Positions 1-10,322 of a stretch of DNA of 64,000 nucleotides are shown piece after piece (within the stretch, counting starts at the first letter, position 1; every line of letters begins with the position of its first letter). The notes below the pieces were generated by a model, which saw nothing but the letters and a program-made list of their open reading frames with translations, was not told the DNA's origin and did not search any database. Source of the stretch: Streptomyces sp. NBC_00683. Lineage in GTDB: Bacteria > Actinomycetota > Actinomycetes > Streptomycetales > Streptomycetaceae. Made by a program: the position numbers and the translations under genes. Location: positions 5,828,001 to 5,892,000 of the forward strand of contig NZ_CP109013.1 in assembly GCF_036226745.1 (NCBI RefSeq), given 5' to 3'.

Positions 1-833
1 GGGAGTTCCTGATGAGCCGAAGGGCCAGGGTCACCCCGGCCGAGGCCGGACTGCCGGACGGCGGGGCACGCAGGCGTACCCCCGGGCTGCGCCGCGAGGA
101 GGTCGCCGTCCTCGCGGGCGTCGGCGTCTCCTGGTACCAGTGGCTGGAGCAGGGCCGCGACATCACCGTGTCGCCCCAGGTCCTGGACTCCGTGGCCCGG
201 GTGCTGCGGCTCAACAGCGCGGAACGCCGCCATCTCTACGTCCTGGCAGGCCTCAACCCGCCCGCACCCGAGGTCGATCCGGCCGACCGCGACATGTGCG
301 CGGGCCTCACCCGGCTCATCGACGCCTGGATGCCCTTCCCGGCCCACATCATGGACCGGTACTGGAACACCGTGCTCTACAACGACGCGGCTTCGGCGGT
401 GCTCGGCATGCGTCCCGGCATCGTCCAGAACTGCATGATCGCCTTCTTCACCGACCCGGTGTACCGGGCCAGGTCGACACAGTGGGAGCTGATCGCGTCC
501 CAGGTCGTCGCGCAGTTCCGGGCCGCCTGCTCGGACCACCCCGAGGACGACGGGTTCCGAGCCGTCGTCGCCGAGGCGAGGAGGCTCAGCACCGAGTTCG
601 CCGCGCTCTGGGACCGGCGCGACGTCGCCCCCGGCGGCCAGGTCCGCAAGGAACTGCAGCATCCACTCGTCGGCACACTCAGCGTGGAGTCCACCCAGCT
701 GCGGGTCCCGGCCCGCCCGGACCTGGTGATCGTGCTGCACACTCCGCTGCCCGACACGGGTACGGAGGCCAAGCTCCAGTGGCTGGACTCGCCCGAGGGG
801 CGGCGCGGCTCGATGTACCCCGTGCCCGGGTGA
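1..833 (+). CDS. XRE-family HTH regulator with MmyB-like ligand-binding domain, 5' end cut by window
   Basis: DNA-binding transcriptional regulator of the family with an N-terminal helix-turn-helix and a C-terminal MmyB-type (PAS-like) ligand-binding domain. An ATG lies at 12, but the frame stays open upstream and encodes EFL before MSRRAR. The paralogue at 21591 reads GFLRSRRER at the same point, so the true start is almost certainly before base 1. The HTH covers about residues 28-68 counted from that ATG (RREEVAVLAGVGVSWYQWLE) and the ligand domain about 100-265. In this family a small ligand and an adjacent oxidoreductase or transporter are typical, but the upstream neighbour is outside the window. 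The target is unknown. Confidence 0.85.
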   Translation, partial: EFLMSRRARVTPAEAGLPDGGARRRTPGLRREEVAVLAGVGVSWYQWLEQGRDITVSPQVLDSVARVLRLNSAERRHLYVLAGLNPPAPEVDPADRDMCAGLTRLIDAWMPFPAHIMDRYWNTVLYNDAASAVLGMRPGIVQNCMIAFFTDPVYRARSTQWELIASQVVAQFRAACSDHPEDDGFRAVVAEARRLSTEFAALWDRRDVAPGGQVRKELQHPLVGTLSVESTQLRVPARPDLVIVLHTPLPDTGTEAKLQWLDSPEGRRGSMYPVPG

Positions 834-882
834 CCGGACCCCGTTGCGGGGCGGGTGCACTCCCGCTTCGTATGCTCAGCAC

Positions 883-1236
883 ATGACCGACAGCACCGAC
901 CTCGGACCCGAGGACCGCAAGATCGTCACCCTGGCCCGCAGCGTCCGCGCCCGCAACGGAGTGCCGGAGGGCGCCGCGGTACGGGACGAGACGGGACGTA
1001 CGTACGCCGCGGGCACCGTCGCCCTGGACTCGCTGAAGCTCAGCGCGCTGCAGACCGCCGTCGCGATGGCGGTGGCCGGCGGTGCCACATCCCTGGAGGC
1101 CGCCGCGGTCGTCTCCCAGGCCGAGGCCCCCTCGGCCGAGGACCGGGCCGCCGTCCGTGACCTGGGCGGACCCGACACGCCCGTGCTGCTCGCCGGGCCG
1201 GACGGGACGCTGCGGACCACGGTCGCCGCGGGCTGA
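883..1236 (+). CDS. Cytidine-deaminase-like protein lacking zinc-binding motifs
   Basis: 117-residue protein just upstream of era, a position held by a small conserved protein in other actinobacteria. Its layout (VRARNGVPEGAAVRDETGR, then a helix ALDSLKLSALQTAVAMA) follows the cytidine deaminase fold. However, the Cys/His-Ala-Glu and Pro-Cys-x-x-Cys zinc and catalytic motifs are absent, and there is no cysteine in the protein. It may be annotated as a deaminase by similarity, but the sequence argues against that catalysis. The ATG at 883 is chosen. An upstream in-frame TTG at 844 would add residues unlike the family. The gene ends 60 bp before era and is probably co-transcribed with it. Confidence 0.7.
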   Translation: MTDSTDLGPEDRKIVTLARSVRARNGVPEGAAVRDETGRTYAAGTVALDSLKLSALQTAVAMAVAGGATSLEAAAVVSQAEAPSAEDRAAVRDLGGPDTPVLLAGPDGTLRTTVAAG

Positions 1237-1296
1237 ACAGGGGCGGATGCGCCCTGCTGTGCAACGCCGCCGCCGGGATCGGGGAGAATGGGCGCC

Positions 1297-2262
1297 ATGA
1301 GCGCTCGACCGAACACAGAAGCTGCTGCGCAGCAGGCTGAGAACAACGCCCCCCACCGGGCCGGCTTCGCCTGCTTCGTGGGCCGCCCCAACGCGGGCAA
1401 GTCCACCCTCACGAACGCTCTGGTCGGTCAGAAGGTGGCGATCACTTCCAACCGCCCCCAGACCACCCGGCACACGGTGCGAGGCATCGTGCACCGTGCG
1501 GACGCGCAGCTGATCCTGGTGGACACGCCGGGTCTCCACAAGCCGCGCACACTGCTCGGGGAGCGGCTGAACGACGTCGTACGGACCACCTGGGCCGAGG
1601 TCGACGTCATCGGCTTCTGCCTGCCAGCCGACCAGAAGCTCGGCCCCGGCGACAAGTTCATCATCAAGGAACTCGCCGGGATCAAGAAGACCCCGAAGAT
1701 CGCGATCATCACCAAGACCGACCTGGTCGACTCCAAGGCGCTCGCCGAGCAGCTGCTGGCCGTCTCCCGCGCCGGCGAGGAGCTCGGCTTCGAGTGGGCG
1801 GAGATCATCCCGGTCTCCGCGGTCAAGGACCAGCAGGTCGGCCTGCTGGCCGACCTGATCGCCCCGCTGCTCCCCGAGAGCCCCCCGCTCTACCCGGAGG
1901 GCGACCTCACCGACGAGCCCGAGATGGTCATGGTCGCGGAGCTGATCCGGGAGGCCGCGCTCGAAGGCGTACGGGACGAGCTGCCGCACTCCATCGCGGT
2001 CGTCGTCGAGGAGATGCTGCCCCGCGAGGACCGCCCCGCGGACAAGCCGCTGCTCGACATCCACGCGAACGTCTACATCGAGCGCCCCAGCCAGAAGGGC
2101 ATCATCATCGGCCCCAAGGGCCAGCGGCTGAAGGACGTCGGCACGAAGTCGCGCAAGCACATCGAGGCACTGCTGGGCACGCCGGTCTTCCTGGACCTGC
2201 ACGTGAAGGTCGCCAAGGACTGGCAGCGGGACCCCAAGCAGCTGCGCAAGCTGGGTTTCTGA
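1297..2262 (+). CDS. era: GTPase Era
   Basis: Essential GTPase that binds 16S rRNA and assists 30S subunit maturation. All GTPase motifs are visible: G1 GRPNAGKST (residues 29-37), G2 TTRHT, G3 DTPG, G4 TKTD and a G5 SA. A C-terminal KH RNA-binding domain follows with the GxxG-type stretch IIIGPKGQRLKDVG. The length of 321 aa is normal. An ATG at 1288 is also in frame, but GGGGAG abuts it. The ATG at 1297 has that Shine-Dalgarno at about 10 nt, so 1297 is preferred. It converges on the emfourin-like gene on the other strand. Confidence 0.97.
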   Translation: MSARPNTEAAAQQAENNAPHRAGFACFVGRPNAGKSTLTNALVGQKVAITSNRPQTTRHTVRGIVHRADAQLILVDTPGLHKPRTLLGERLNDVVRTTWAEVDVIGFCLPADQKLGPGDKFIIKELAGIKKTPKIAIITKTDLVDSKALAEQLLAVSRAGEELGFEWAEIIPVSAVKDQQVGLLADLIAPLLPESPPLYPEGDLTDEPEMVMVAELIREAALEGVRDELPHSIAVVVEEMLPREDRPADKPLLDIHANVYIERPSQKGIIIGPKGQRLKDVGTKSRKHIEALLGTPVFLDLHVKVAKDWQRDPKQLRKLGF

Positions 2263-2316
2263 GCGGCACCGGCACCACGCGGGCCGTCCGTCCCGGCGAC
2301 CCCCGGGCCGTCCGGC

Positions 2317-2583
2317 CTACGCGCCCTCCTGGAGGATCCGCGCGATCAGCGTGCGCTGCGCCTCGGTCAGGCGGGGGTCCGCGCAGTGGACGGTCCGGTC
2401 GCCGACCGTGATCCGGTAGCGGAAGCCGTCCGGCACGCCCGCGGGCGGACCGTCCCGGCCCGCGGCGAGCGCCGCCCGGGCGAGGGCCTCCCACTCCGCG
2501 GCGTCGGGCCGGCCCGAGGTGTCGACCTCGGCCCGGCGTGCGATGCCGGCGAACCCGCCGGTCCGGCTCACCTGAATCCGCAT
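2317..2583 (-). CDS. Emfourin-like proteinaceous inhibitor of M4 metalloprotease
   Basis: 88-residue protein starting MRIQVSRTGGFAGIARR, with a central FRYRITVGDRTV strand and a C-terminal helix. This is the layout of emfourin, the small protein inhibitor that partners protealysin-like M4 peptidases. The gene lies 51 bp downstream of an M4 peptidase gene on the same strand, which matches the known protease-inhibitor gene pairing. It has no signal peptide, so it would act in the cytoplasm or be released together with the protease. Inference: it blocks the adjacent enzyme and protects the producer. Family assignment rests on sequence resemblance recalled without a search. Confidence 0.75.
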   Translation of the reverse strand: MRIQVSRTGGFAGIARRAEVDTSGRPDAAEWEALARAALAAGRDGPPAGVPDGFRYRITVGDRTVHCADPRLTEAQRTLIARILQEGA

Positions 2584-2634
2584 CGCGCACCGGCTCCCGT
2601 CTGATCCGCTCGTACCTGCCCGGCTCCTACCCGC

Positions 2635-3711
2635 TCATCTGGTCGGAACGCCGACCTCCGACCACGCCTTGAGTACCGCCTCCGCCTCGTCGCCCTCCCC
2701 GAAGCGGCTCCGCGCCGCGGCGACCGTCAGCCGGGCGAAGTCCGCGAACTCCGCGTCCTGGGCCAGAGCGCCCCCGGTCAGGACGTCGAACCAGATCTGG
2801 CCGGCCCGCTCCCACGCGTTGCCGCCGAGCGCCGTGGCCAGCAGGTAGAACGCGCGGTTCGGGATGCCGGAGTTGAGATGCACCCCGCCGTTGTCCTCGT
2901 CCGTCTCGATGTAGTCGTCCATCGACGCGGGCTGCGGGTCCTTGCCGAGGACATCGTCGTCGTACGCCGTGCCCGGAGCCTTCATCGAGCGCAGCGCGAC
3001 CCCGCTGACACGGGGCGCGAGCAGACCCGCGCCGATCAGCCAGTCACCCTGTTCCGCGCTCTGGCCGAGCGAGTACTGCTTGACCAGGGAGCCGAAGACG
3101 TCGGACACCGATTCGTTGAGCGCGCCCGACTGGCCCTGGTACGCCAGGTTGGCCGTGTACTGGGTCAGCCCGTGCGCCAGCTCGTGGGCGATCACGTCGA
3201 TGGCGACGGTGAAGTCGAGGAAGATCTCGCCGTCCCCGTCGCCGAAGACCATCTGCTCGCCGTCGAAGAACGCGTTGTTGTACTTCTCGTCGTAGTGCAC
3301 GGAGCCGATCAGCGGCAGCCCCTTGCCGTCGATCGAGCTGCGGCCGTACGCCGTGAGGAGCAACTCGAAGGTGGCGCCGAGTCCCGCGTACGCACGGTTG
3401 ACGCTGGCGTCCTGAGTGGCCTCGTCGCCCTCGTCACGGACCTTGTGGCCCGGCAGGTCCGTGCCGTGGCGGCAGTCGTACAGGGTCCGGTGAGGCTTGG
3501 AGGGAACGGGGTCCGAGGTGCTCGGGACCTCCGGTGTGTAGGCCAGCGCGGTCATCCGGCGACGGTTGCGCCGGGCCGCGTCGGCCCGCAGGGTGCGGCG
3601 TGCGGGGCCGGCCAGGCGCGGGTCGTCGGCCTGGGACAGCTTGTCGAGGAGATGGGGCGGCACGATGGTGCAGAAGACGGGGTGGAACCCGTTGTTCGGT
3701 CGAGGCTGCAT
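2635..3711 (-). CDS. Protealysin-like M4 family metallopeptidase
   Basis: Zinc endopeptidase of the thermolysin (M4) family. The zinc site HELAHG and the downstream NESVSDVFG helix supply the two His and Glu ligands, and GGVHLNSGIPN carries the catalytic His region. At about 358 aa it is short: the N-terminus is a compact propeptide (QPRPNNGFHPVFCTIVPPHLLDKL region) with no classical signal peptide, as in protealysins, rather than the long propeptide of secreted thermolysins. The ATG at 3711 is chosen because the family begins at that propeptide motif. A GTG at 3747 is also in frame, and neither has a strong ribosome binding site. The emfourin-like gene follows. Confidence 0.9.
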   Translation of the reverse strand: MQPRPNNGFHPVFCTIVPPHLLDKLSQADDPRLAGPARRTLRADAARRNRRRMTALAYTPEVPSTSDPVPSKPHRTLYDCRHGTDLPGHKVRDEGDEATQDASVNRAYAGLGATFELLLTAYGRSSIDGKGLPLIGSVHYDEKYNNAFFDGEQMVFGDGDGEIFLDFTVAIDVIAHELAHGLTQYTANLAYQGQSGALNESVSDVFGSLVKQYSLGQSAEQGDWLIGAGLLAPRVSGVALRSMKAPGTAYDDDVLGKDPQPASMDDYIETDEDNGGVHLNSGIPNRAFYLLATALGGNAWERAGQIWFDVLTGGALAQDAEFADFARLTVAAARSRFGEGDEAEAVLKAWSEVGVPTR

Positions 3712-3869
3712 GCAAATGACTGTGGCACTCCGTGACCGAACTGTCACTGGTTGCGATGGTGATTGACGAAATAGAGTGATGAGTCACCGTTTTGCCCTCA
3801 TGGTGATCCGATCCCGCATACTGATACGGACCCACGTATCAGGCGCCTCTCGGTTAGTCTTGCCGCATC

Positions 3870-5815
<1,946 letters not shown>

Positions 5816-5875
5816 CGGCTCCGCCGACCCTTCGGAGATACGTCCGAGAAGTCGCGGAACCACCCGGTTCAGGAG

Positions 5876-5904
5876 CCCCGTCCACCCGCCGAGGGTGGAC
5901 GGGG
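5876..5904 (+). terminator. Terminator after leuA
   Basis: Perfect 12-bp stem CCCCGTCCACCC / GGGTGGACGGGG with loop GCCGA, 60 bp past the leuA stop. Confidence 0.75.
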
Positions 5905-6016
5905 TTCGGCCATCTCCGGGTGTTGTGACATCCGGGATACTGACGCCACATCACGCATGTGGCTAACATCACGTCCAACGCGGCAATGTTGCCGGAGCGT
6001 TACGGAGGTGTGCGAC

Positions 6017-6721
6017 GTGCGGTCAGCCAAAGGACAACGCGCCATAAGACTGCGCATCTGTGGCATCCGCACCGTATGGGACACCACGGGCGACGGTGAG
6101 TTCTTCTGCCCCGGCTGCGGAGGCGACCGCAACTACCGGCGCCTGGCCGGACGCAACCGCTTCACCGTGCTCGGCCTGCCGCTGCTGCGGCGCGGCGGCA
6201 CCGGCCCCGTGATCGAATGCGCGGCCTGCCGGGCCCACTTCCCGACCGACACCCTCGAGCACCCCACCACCACCCGGTTCTCCGCCATGCTCCGGGAAGC
6301 CGTGCACACCGTCACGCTCGCCGTGCTCGCCGCGGGCGGAACCACCTCCCGTACGGTCCTGGAGGCCGCGGCGGCCACCGTCCGCGACGCCGGACTCGAC
6401 GACTGCACCCAGGAACAGCTCTTCACCATCGTCGAGGTGCTCGCGGCGGACACGGGGCACGGCGACGGCACCGACCCCGCGGCCGAGGCCTGCGGCGCCG
6501 CCCTCGCCATCGAACTGCACGAGGTGCTGAAGCCGCTCGCCCCGCATCTGGCCGTGGCCGGACGCGAGACGGTCCTGCTGCAGGGCGCCAGGATCGCGCT
6601 CGCCGACGGCCCGTACAGCCCGGCCGAACGCGAGGTGCTGACGACGGTGGGCGGCGCGCTCCAGCTCTGCCCCGGCGACACCGCCGAACTGCTCGCGGCA
6701 GCCGCGCGCACACCTTCGTAG
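6017..6721 (+). CDS. TerB-like protein with N-terminal zinc ribbon
   Basis: 234-residue protein. The N-terminal part holds two CxxC pairs (FFCPGCGG and IECAACRA), forming a zinc ribbon. The C-terminal half (about 85-230) is a helical TerB-like tellurite-resistance domain, with the typical ARIALADGPYSPAEREVL segment. The biochemical role is unknown; TerB domains occur in stress and metal-response proteins. The GTG start at 6017 has GGAGG at 6004-6008. The longer frame from 5957 would place residues ahead of this ribosome binding site and is rejected. Monocistronic context: terminator upstream, putative operator downstream. Confidence 0.75.
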   Translation: MRSAKGQRAIRLRICGIRTVWDTTGDGEFFCPGCGGDRNYRRLAGRNRFTVLGLPLLRRGGTGPVIECAACRAHFPTDTLEHPTTTRFSAMLREAVHTVTLAVLAAGGTTSRTVLEAAAATVRDAGLDDCTQEQLFTIVEVLAADTGHGDGTDPAAEACGAALAIELHEVLKPLAPHLAVAGRETVLLQGARIALADGPYSPAEREVLTTVGGALQLCPGDTAELLAAAARTPS

Positions 6722-6733
6722 GCCCCGGAGCCG

Positions 6734-6755
6734 CGGTACTCCCCAGGGAGTACCG
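6734..6755. promoter_or_regulatory. Palindromic operator candidate upstream of MMPL/two-component operon
   Basis: Perfect 10-bp inverted repeat CGGTACTCCC-ca-GGGAGTACCG, 119 bp before the MMPL start. It lacks a T-run, and its short 2-nt spacer is more operator-like than terminator-like. A NarL/FixJ-type response regulator encoded in the same operon is the obvious candidate binder (inference). Confidence 0.5.
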
Positions 6756-6873
6756 GACGCCGTGGGCCACCCCCGGCAGTAGCGGTGATGTCCCTCCCGC
6801 GTGCGACGAATCGGCCCTCCCCGGACGGGAGTCTGGACAGGACCGACACCGTCCAGGAGGGGAGGGCCCCGTC

Positions 6874-8982
6874 ATGAGGGCCGAAACGGAAATGAGCGCC
6901 GGGCGACCGCAGCCCGAGCACAGGTCACGGCTGCGCCAGGCCGTGCCCTGGGTGGTCGTCGCCTTCTGGGTCGCGCTGATGGCCGTCGTGGGGCCGTTCG
7001 CGGGCAGTCTCGCCGACGTACAGCGTGACCGTGCCGTGGACTACCTGCCGGCGGGCGCGGACTCCACCCAGGTCGCGAAGATCCAGGACACGCTGCCCGG
7101 CGGTGAGTCCACCGACCTCGTCCTCGTCTACCACCGGGACGGCGGACTGACCGCGGCCGACCGGGCCACGGCCGGCGAACAGACCGCCGCGGTCGCACGC
7201 GACCACACACTCACCGCCACCCCTCGGGGCATTCCGTCCGAGGACGGCACGACCCTGATGGCCCCCGTCTCCTCGACCGAGCCGGGCCAGGACGAGGAAG
7301 CCAGGGCCGCGTTCGTCGGCGAGGTGCGCGGGACGGCCGAGGGAAGCGGTGGGCTGAGCGTCGAGGTCGGCGGCCCCGGGGCGCTGATGACCGACGCCCA
7401 GGAGGTCTACGGGTCCCTGGACGGTCCGCTGCTCTACACGACCGTCGCCGTGGTCGCGATCCTGCTGATCCTGATCTACCGCAGCCCGTTCCTGTGGCTG
7501 GTGCCCCTGGTCGTCGCGGGGCTCGCCGACTTCCTGTCGATGGCGGTGGTGTACGGGCTCAACCAGGGCTTCGACATCACCGTCAGCGGTCAGAGCTCGG
7601 GTGTGATGACCATCCTGGTCTTCGGCGCGGGCACCGACTACGCCCTGCTGCTCGTGGCCCGCTACCGCGAGGAACTGGGCCGCTGGGCGCAGCCCCGCGA
7701 CGCCATGGCCGCCGCCCTGCGCGGCTGCGGGCCCGCTGTCGTCGCCTCCTCGGGCACCGTCGCGGCCGGGCTCCTGTGCCTGCTCGCCGCCGACCTCAAC
7801 AGCAGCCGGGGCATGGGGCCCATCGCGGCCGTCGGGGTGCTGTGCGCCCTCTTCGCGATGATGACCCTCCTGCCGGCGCTCCTCGTGCTCCTGGGCCGCC
7901 GCGTCTTCTGGCCGCTCGTGCCCGCGTACGGCAGCACGCCCAAGCAGCGCCGGTCGCTCTTCGCCGCCATGGGCAGCTCCGCCGGACGCAGGCCGGTCGC
8001 CGTGCTCGTCTCCGGAGGAGTACTGCTCGGCGCACTCGCGCTCGGCGTGTTCAGCATGCCGGGCGACCTCAAGCAGGAGGACTCCTTCACCACCAGGCCC
8101 GAGTCGATCACCGCGATGGAGACCCTCTCCGCCGCCTACCCCGAGCGCTCCACCCAGCCGATCACCGTGATCACCCCCACCGGCCGGGCGGACGGCACAC
8201 TGGCCGCGGCCCGCACGACCGACGGCGTCGCGGCCGTCGAACGCGGCCGCAGCGGCGGCGGCTGGACCGAGCTGTCCGTCACCGCCCAGGACCCGCCCGA
8301 GTCGGCGGGGGAGCAGGCCACCATCGAGGCCCTGCGCGGCGTTCTGGAGGGCAGCCACGTGGGCGGACCCAGCGCTCAGCAGATGGACCTGGAGAAGACC
8401 AGCGCCCGCGACCTGAAGCTCGTCGTGCCGCTCGTCATCCTCTCCGTCCTGCTGATCCTGGTCGTGCTGCTGCGGAGCCTCGTCGCCCCACTGCTGCTCG
8501 TCGCCGCCGTCGTCGCGGTCTGGGGAGCCTCGCTCGGTATCGCGGGACTCCTCTTCGAGCCGCTCCTCGGCCTCCAGGGCACCGACCCCGGACTCCCCCT
8601 GCTGTCCTTCGTCTTCCTGGTGGCGCTCGGCGTCGACTACGGGATCTTCCTCCTGCACCGGATGCGGGAGGAATGCCTCTCCGGAGCCGAACCGACGGCC
8701 GCCGCGCTCACCGCCCTGCGCACCACCGGCGGGGTCATCGCCTCGGCGGGGCTGGTGCTCGCGGCCACCTTCGGCGTGCTCACGAGCATGCCGATGACGG
8801 CCCTGGTCGAGATGGGCTTCGTCATCGCGGTCGGTGTGCTCCTGGACACCTTCCTGGTCCGCACCTACCTGGTGACCTCGGCGAGTGTGGCTCTGGGGCG
8901 CCGGGTGTGGTGGCCGGGCGCACTCGGCCGAAAGCCCTCCGCTGACCGCCCCCGCACACCGGAACTCACAGCGACCCGCTGA
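6874..8982 (+). CDS. MMPL-family RND transporter
   Basis: Inner-membrane export protein of the MMPL/RND superfamily, 702 aa. Domain order: TM1 (about residues 23-45), an extracytoplasmic loop (about 45-185), a cluster of five to six membrane helices (about 187-350) with the GAGTDYALLLVARYREEL signature, a second loop, then a second helix cluster (about 510-680) with the parallel motif ALGVDYGIFLLHRMREE. The paired Asp-Tyr motifs are the proton-relay signature. The ATG at 6874 has GGAGGGGAGG at 6856-6865. The substrate is unknown. The histidine kinase gene starts 32 bp later, so the transporter is probably controlled by, or reports to, that two-component system. Confidence 0.9.
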   Translation: MRAETEMSAGRPQPEHRSRLRQAVPWVVVAFWVALMAVVGPFAGSLADVQRDRAVDYLPAGADSTQVAKIQDTLPGGESTDLVLVYHRDGGLTAADRATAGEQTAAVARDHTLTATPRGIPSEDGTTLMAPVSSTEPGQDEEARAAFVGEVRGTAEGSGGLSVEVGGPGALMTDAQEVYGSLDGPLLYTTVAVVAILLILIYRSPFLWLVPLVVAGLADFLSMAVVYGLNQGFDITVSGQSSGVMTILVFGAGTDYALLLVARYREELGRWAQPRDAMAAALRGCGPAVVASSGTVAAGLLCLLAADLNSSRGMGPIAAVGVLCALFAMMTLLPALLVLLGRRVFWPLVPAYGSTPKQRRSLFAAMGSSAGRRPVAVLVSGGVLLGALALGVFSMPGDLKQEDSFTTRPESITAMETLSAAYPERSTQPITVITPTGRADGTLAAARTTDGVAAVERGRSGGGWTELSVTAQDPPESAGEQATIEALRGVLEGSHVGGPSAQQMDLEKTSARDLKLVVPLVILSVLLILVVLLRSLVAPLLLVAAVVAVWGASLGIAGLLFEPLLGLQGTDPGLPLLSFVFLVALGVDYGIFLLHRMREECLSGAEPTAAALTALRTTGGVIASAGLVLAATFGVLTSMPMTALVEMGFVIAVGVLLDTFLVRTYLVTSASVALGRRVWWPGALGRKPSADRPRTPELTATR

Positions 8983-9014
8983 CGGGAACCGCGCAACTGA
9001 CCGAGGATGGCAGC

Positions 9015-10322
9015 GTGTCCGCAACCCGAACCACGCGCCGCGGCGAGCGCGTCCTGGCCGTCGTCAACCGCGACCCCATGGACGCGCCGCACAGGCTGCG
9101 CACCGACGCCCTCATCGCGGGGGGCGCCGGTGCGCTGTCCGTCGTGCTCGGCCTCGTCACCCACGACGGAAGGGCCCCCGACGCGGTCGGCTGGGCCCTG
9201 CTCCTGGCCAGTGCCGTGCCGCTGGTGTGGCGCCGCAGCAACCCCGTCGTCGTCCTGCTCGCGATGATCCCGGTCCTCATGGCCTACCACGGGATGGACA
9301 ACGCCCACACGGCACCGATGCCGCAGACCCTCATCGTGCTCTACACCGTGGCGGTGACCGGCCGTCCCCTGCGCACCCTGCTCACCGGCGGCGTCGTGCT
9401 CGGCGCGATGGTGTCCGTCGTGTCGGCCATCGACGCCCACCAGGGGCTCGAACTGCTGCGGACCTCCGGCTGGATCATCGCCGTGCTGTTCTTCGGTGTG
9501 GACGTGCGGTTCTACCGCCGGTACGTCGCCTCCATGGTGGAGCGCGCGGAACGGGCCGAGCGCACCAGGGAGGAGGAGGCCCGGCGCAGAGTCACCGAGG
9601 AGCGGCTGCGGATCGCACGCGACCTGCACGACCTCCTGGCCCACAGCATCACCGTCATCGGGGTGCAGACCTCCGTGGCCTCACACATCCTGACCGTCGA
9701 CCCGGAGCGCCTGGACCGCGAAGCCGTCGCGCGGGCCCTCGACGACATCGCCGGGACCTGCCGGGAGGCCCGCGCCGAACTGCGCACCACCCTCCAGGTC
9801 CTGCGTACGGACTCCCACGAGAGCGAGGGGCCGCTGCCCGGCCTGGTCGCCCTGCCCGGTCTCGTACGGGCTGCCGAGGCGGCGGGAGCGACGGTGGAGC
9901 TCTCCGTACGGGACCCGGCGGAGGGGATCGCCCCGGCGACCGGCGCCGCCACGTACCGGATCGTGCAGGAGTCGCTGACGAACGCCGTGCGGCACGCGGG
10001 GCCGGGGGTGCGGATCAGGGTCGCCGTGGAACCGGATCCAGGCAGTGGCGCCCTGCGGGTCACGGTCACCGACGACGGCGCGGGGCGGGAAAGCTCCGGG
10101 ACGGGCGGCTCCGGGCCCGGATTCGGCATCGTGGGGATGCGGGAACGCGCACGCAGTTCGGGCGGCACACTGGCCGTGGGACCCCTTCCCGGGGGCGGCT
10201 TCGAAGTCGCAGCGGTGCTGCCGCTGCCCGGGCCCCGGGACGGCTCACCGCCCGGACCCCACGACGCGGAGCGTGCGGCCGCCGACGCCGTCACCGCCGG
10301 CACGGAGGAGACCGCGCGATGA
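9015..10322 (+). CDS. Sensor histidine kinase (NarL/DesK-type)
   Basis: Membrane sensor kinase of the HisKA_3 class, 435 aa. Several hydrophobic helices occupy about residues 30-165 and have no large extracellular sensor domain. A short coiled coil (ERAERAERTREEEARRR) leads to the dimerisation and phosphoacceptor site RIARDLHDLLAHSITV, where His in DLHD is phosphorylated. The HATPase_c domain follows with YRIVQESLTNAVRHAG (N box) and GFGIVGMRERA (G box). The GTG start at 9015 has GAGG eight bases upstream. Its stop overlaps the response regulator start (ATGA), so the two are translationally coupled. Confidence 0.93.
   Translation: MSATRTTRRGERVLAVVNRDPMDAPHRLRTDALIAGGAGALSVVLGLVTHDGRAPDAVGWALLLASAVPLVWRRSNPVVVLLAMIPVLMAYHGMDNAHTAPMPQTLIVLYTVAVTGRPLRTLLTGGVVLGAMVSVVSAIDAHQGLELLRTSGWIIAVLFFGVDVRFYRRYVASMVERAERAERTREEEARRRVTEERLRIARDLHDLLAHSITVIGVQTSVASHILTVDPERLDREAVARALDDIAGTCREARAELRTTLQVLRTDSHESEGPLPGLVALPGLVRAAEAAGATVELSVRDPAEGIAPATGAATYRIVQESLTNAVRHAGPGVRIRVAVEPDPGSGALRVTVTDDGAGRESSGTGGSGPGFGIVGMRERARSSGGTLAVGPLPGGGFEVAAVLPLPGPRDGSPPGPHDAERAAADAVTAGTEETAR

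Noticed and set aside
5957..6016. N-terminal extension of the TerB-like protein
   Set aside because: GGAGG at 6004-6008 positions the GTG at 6017; upstream residues lack similarity.
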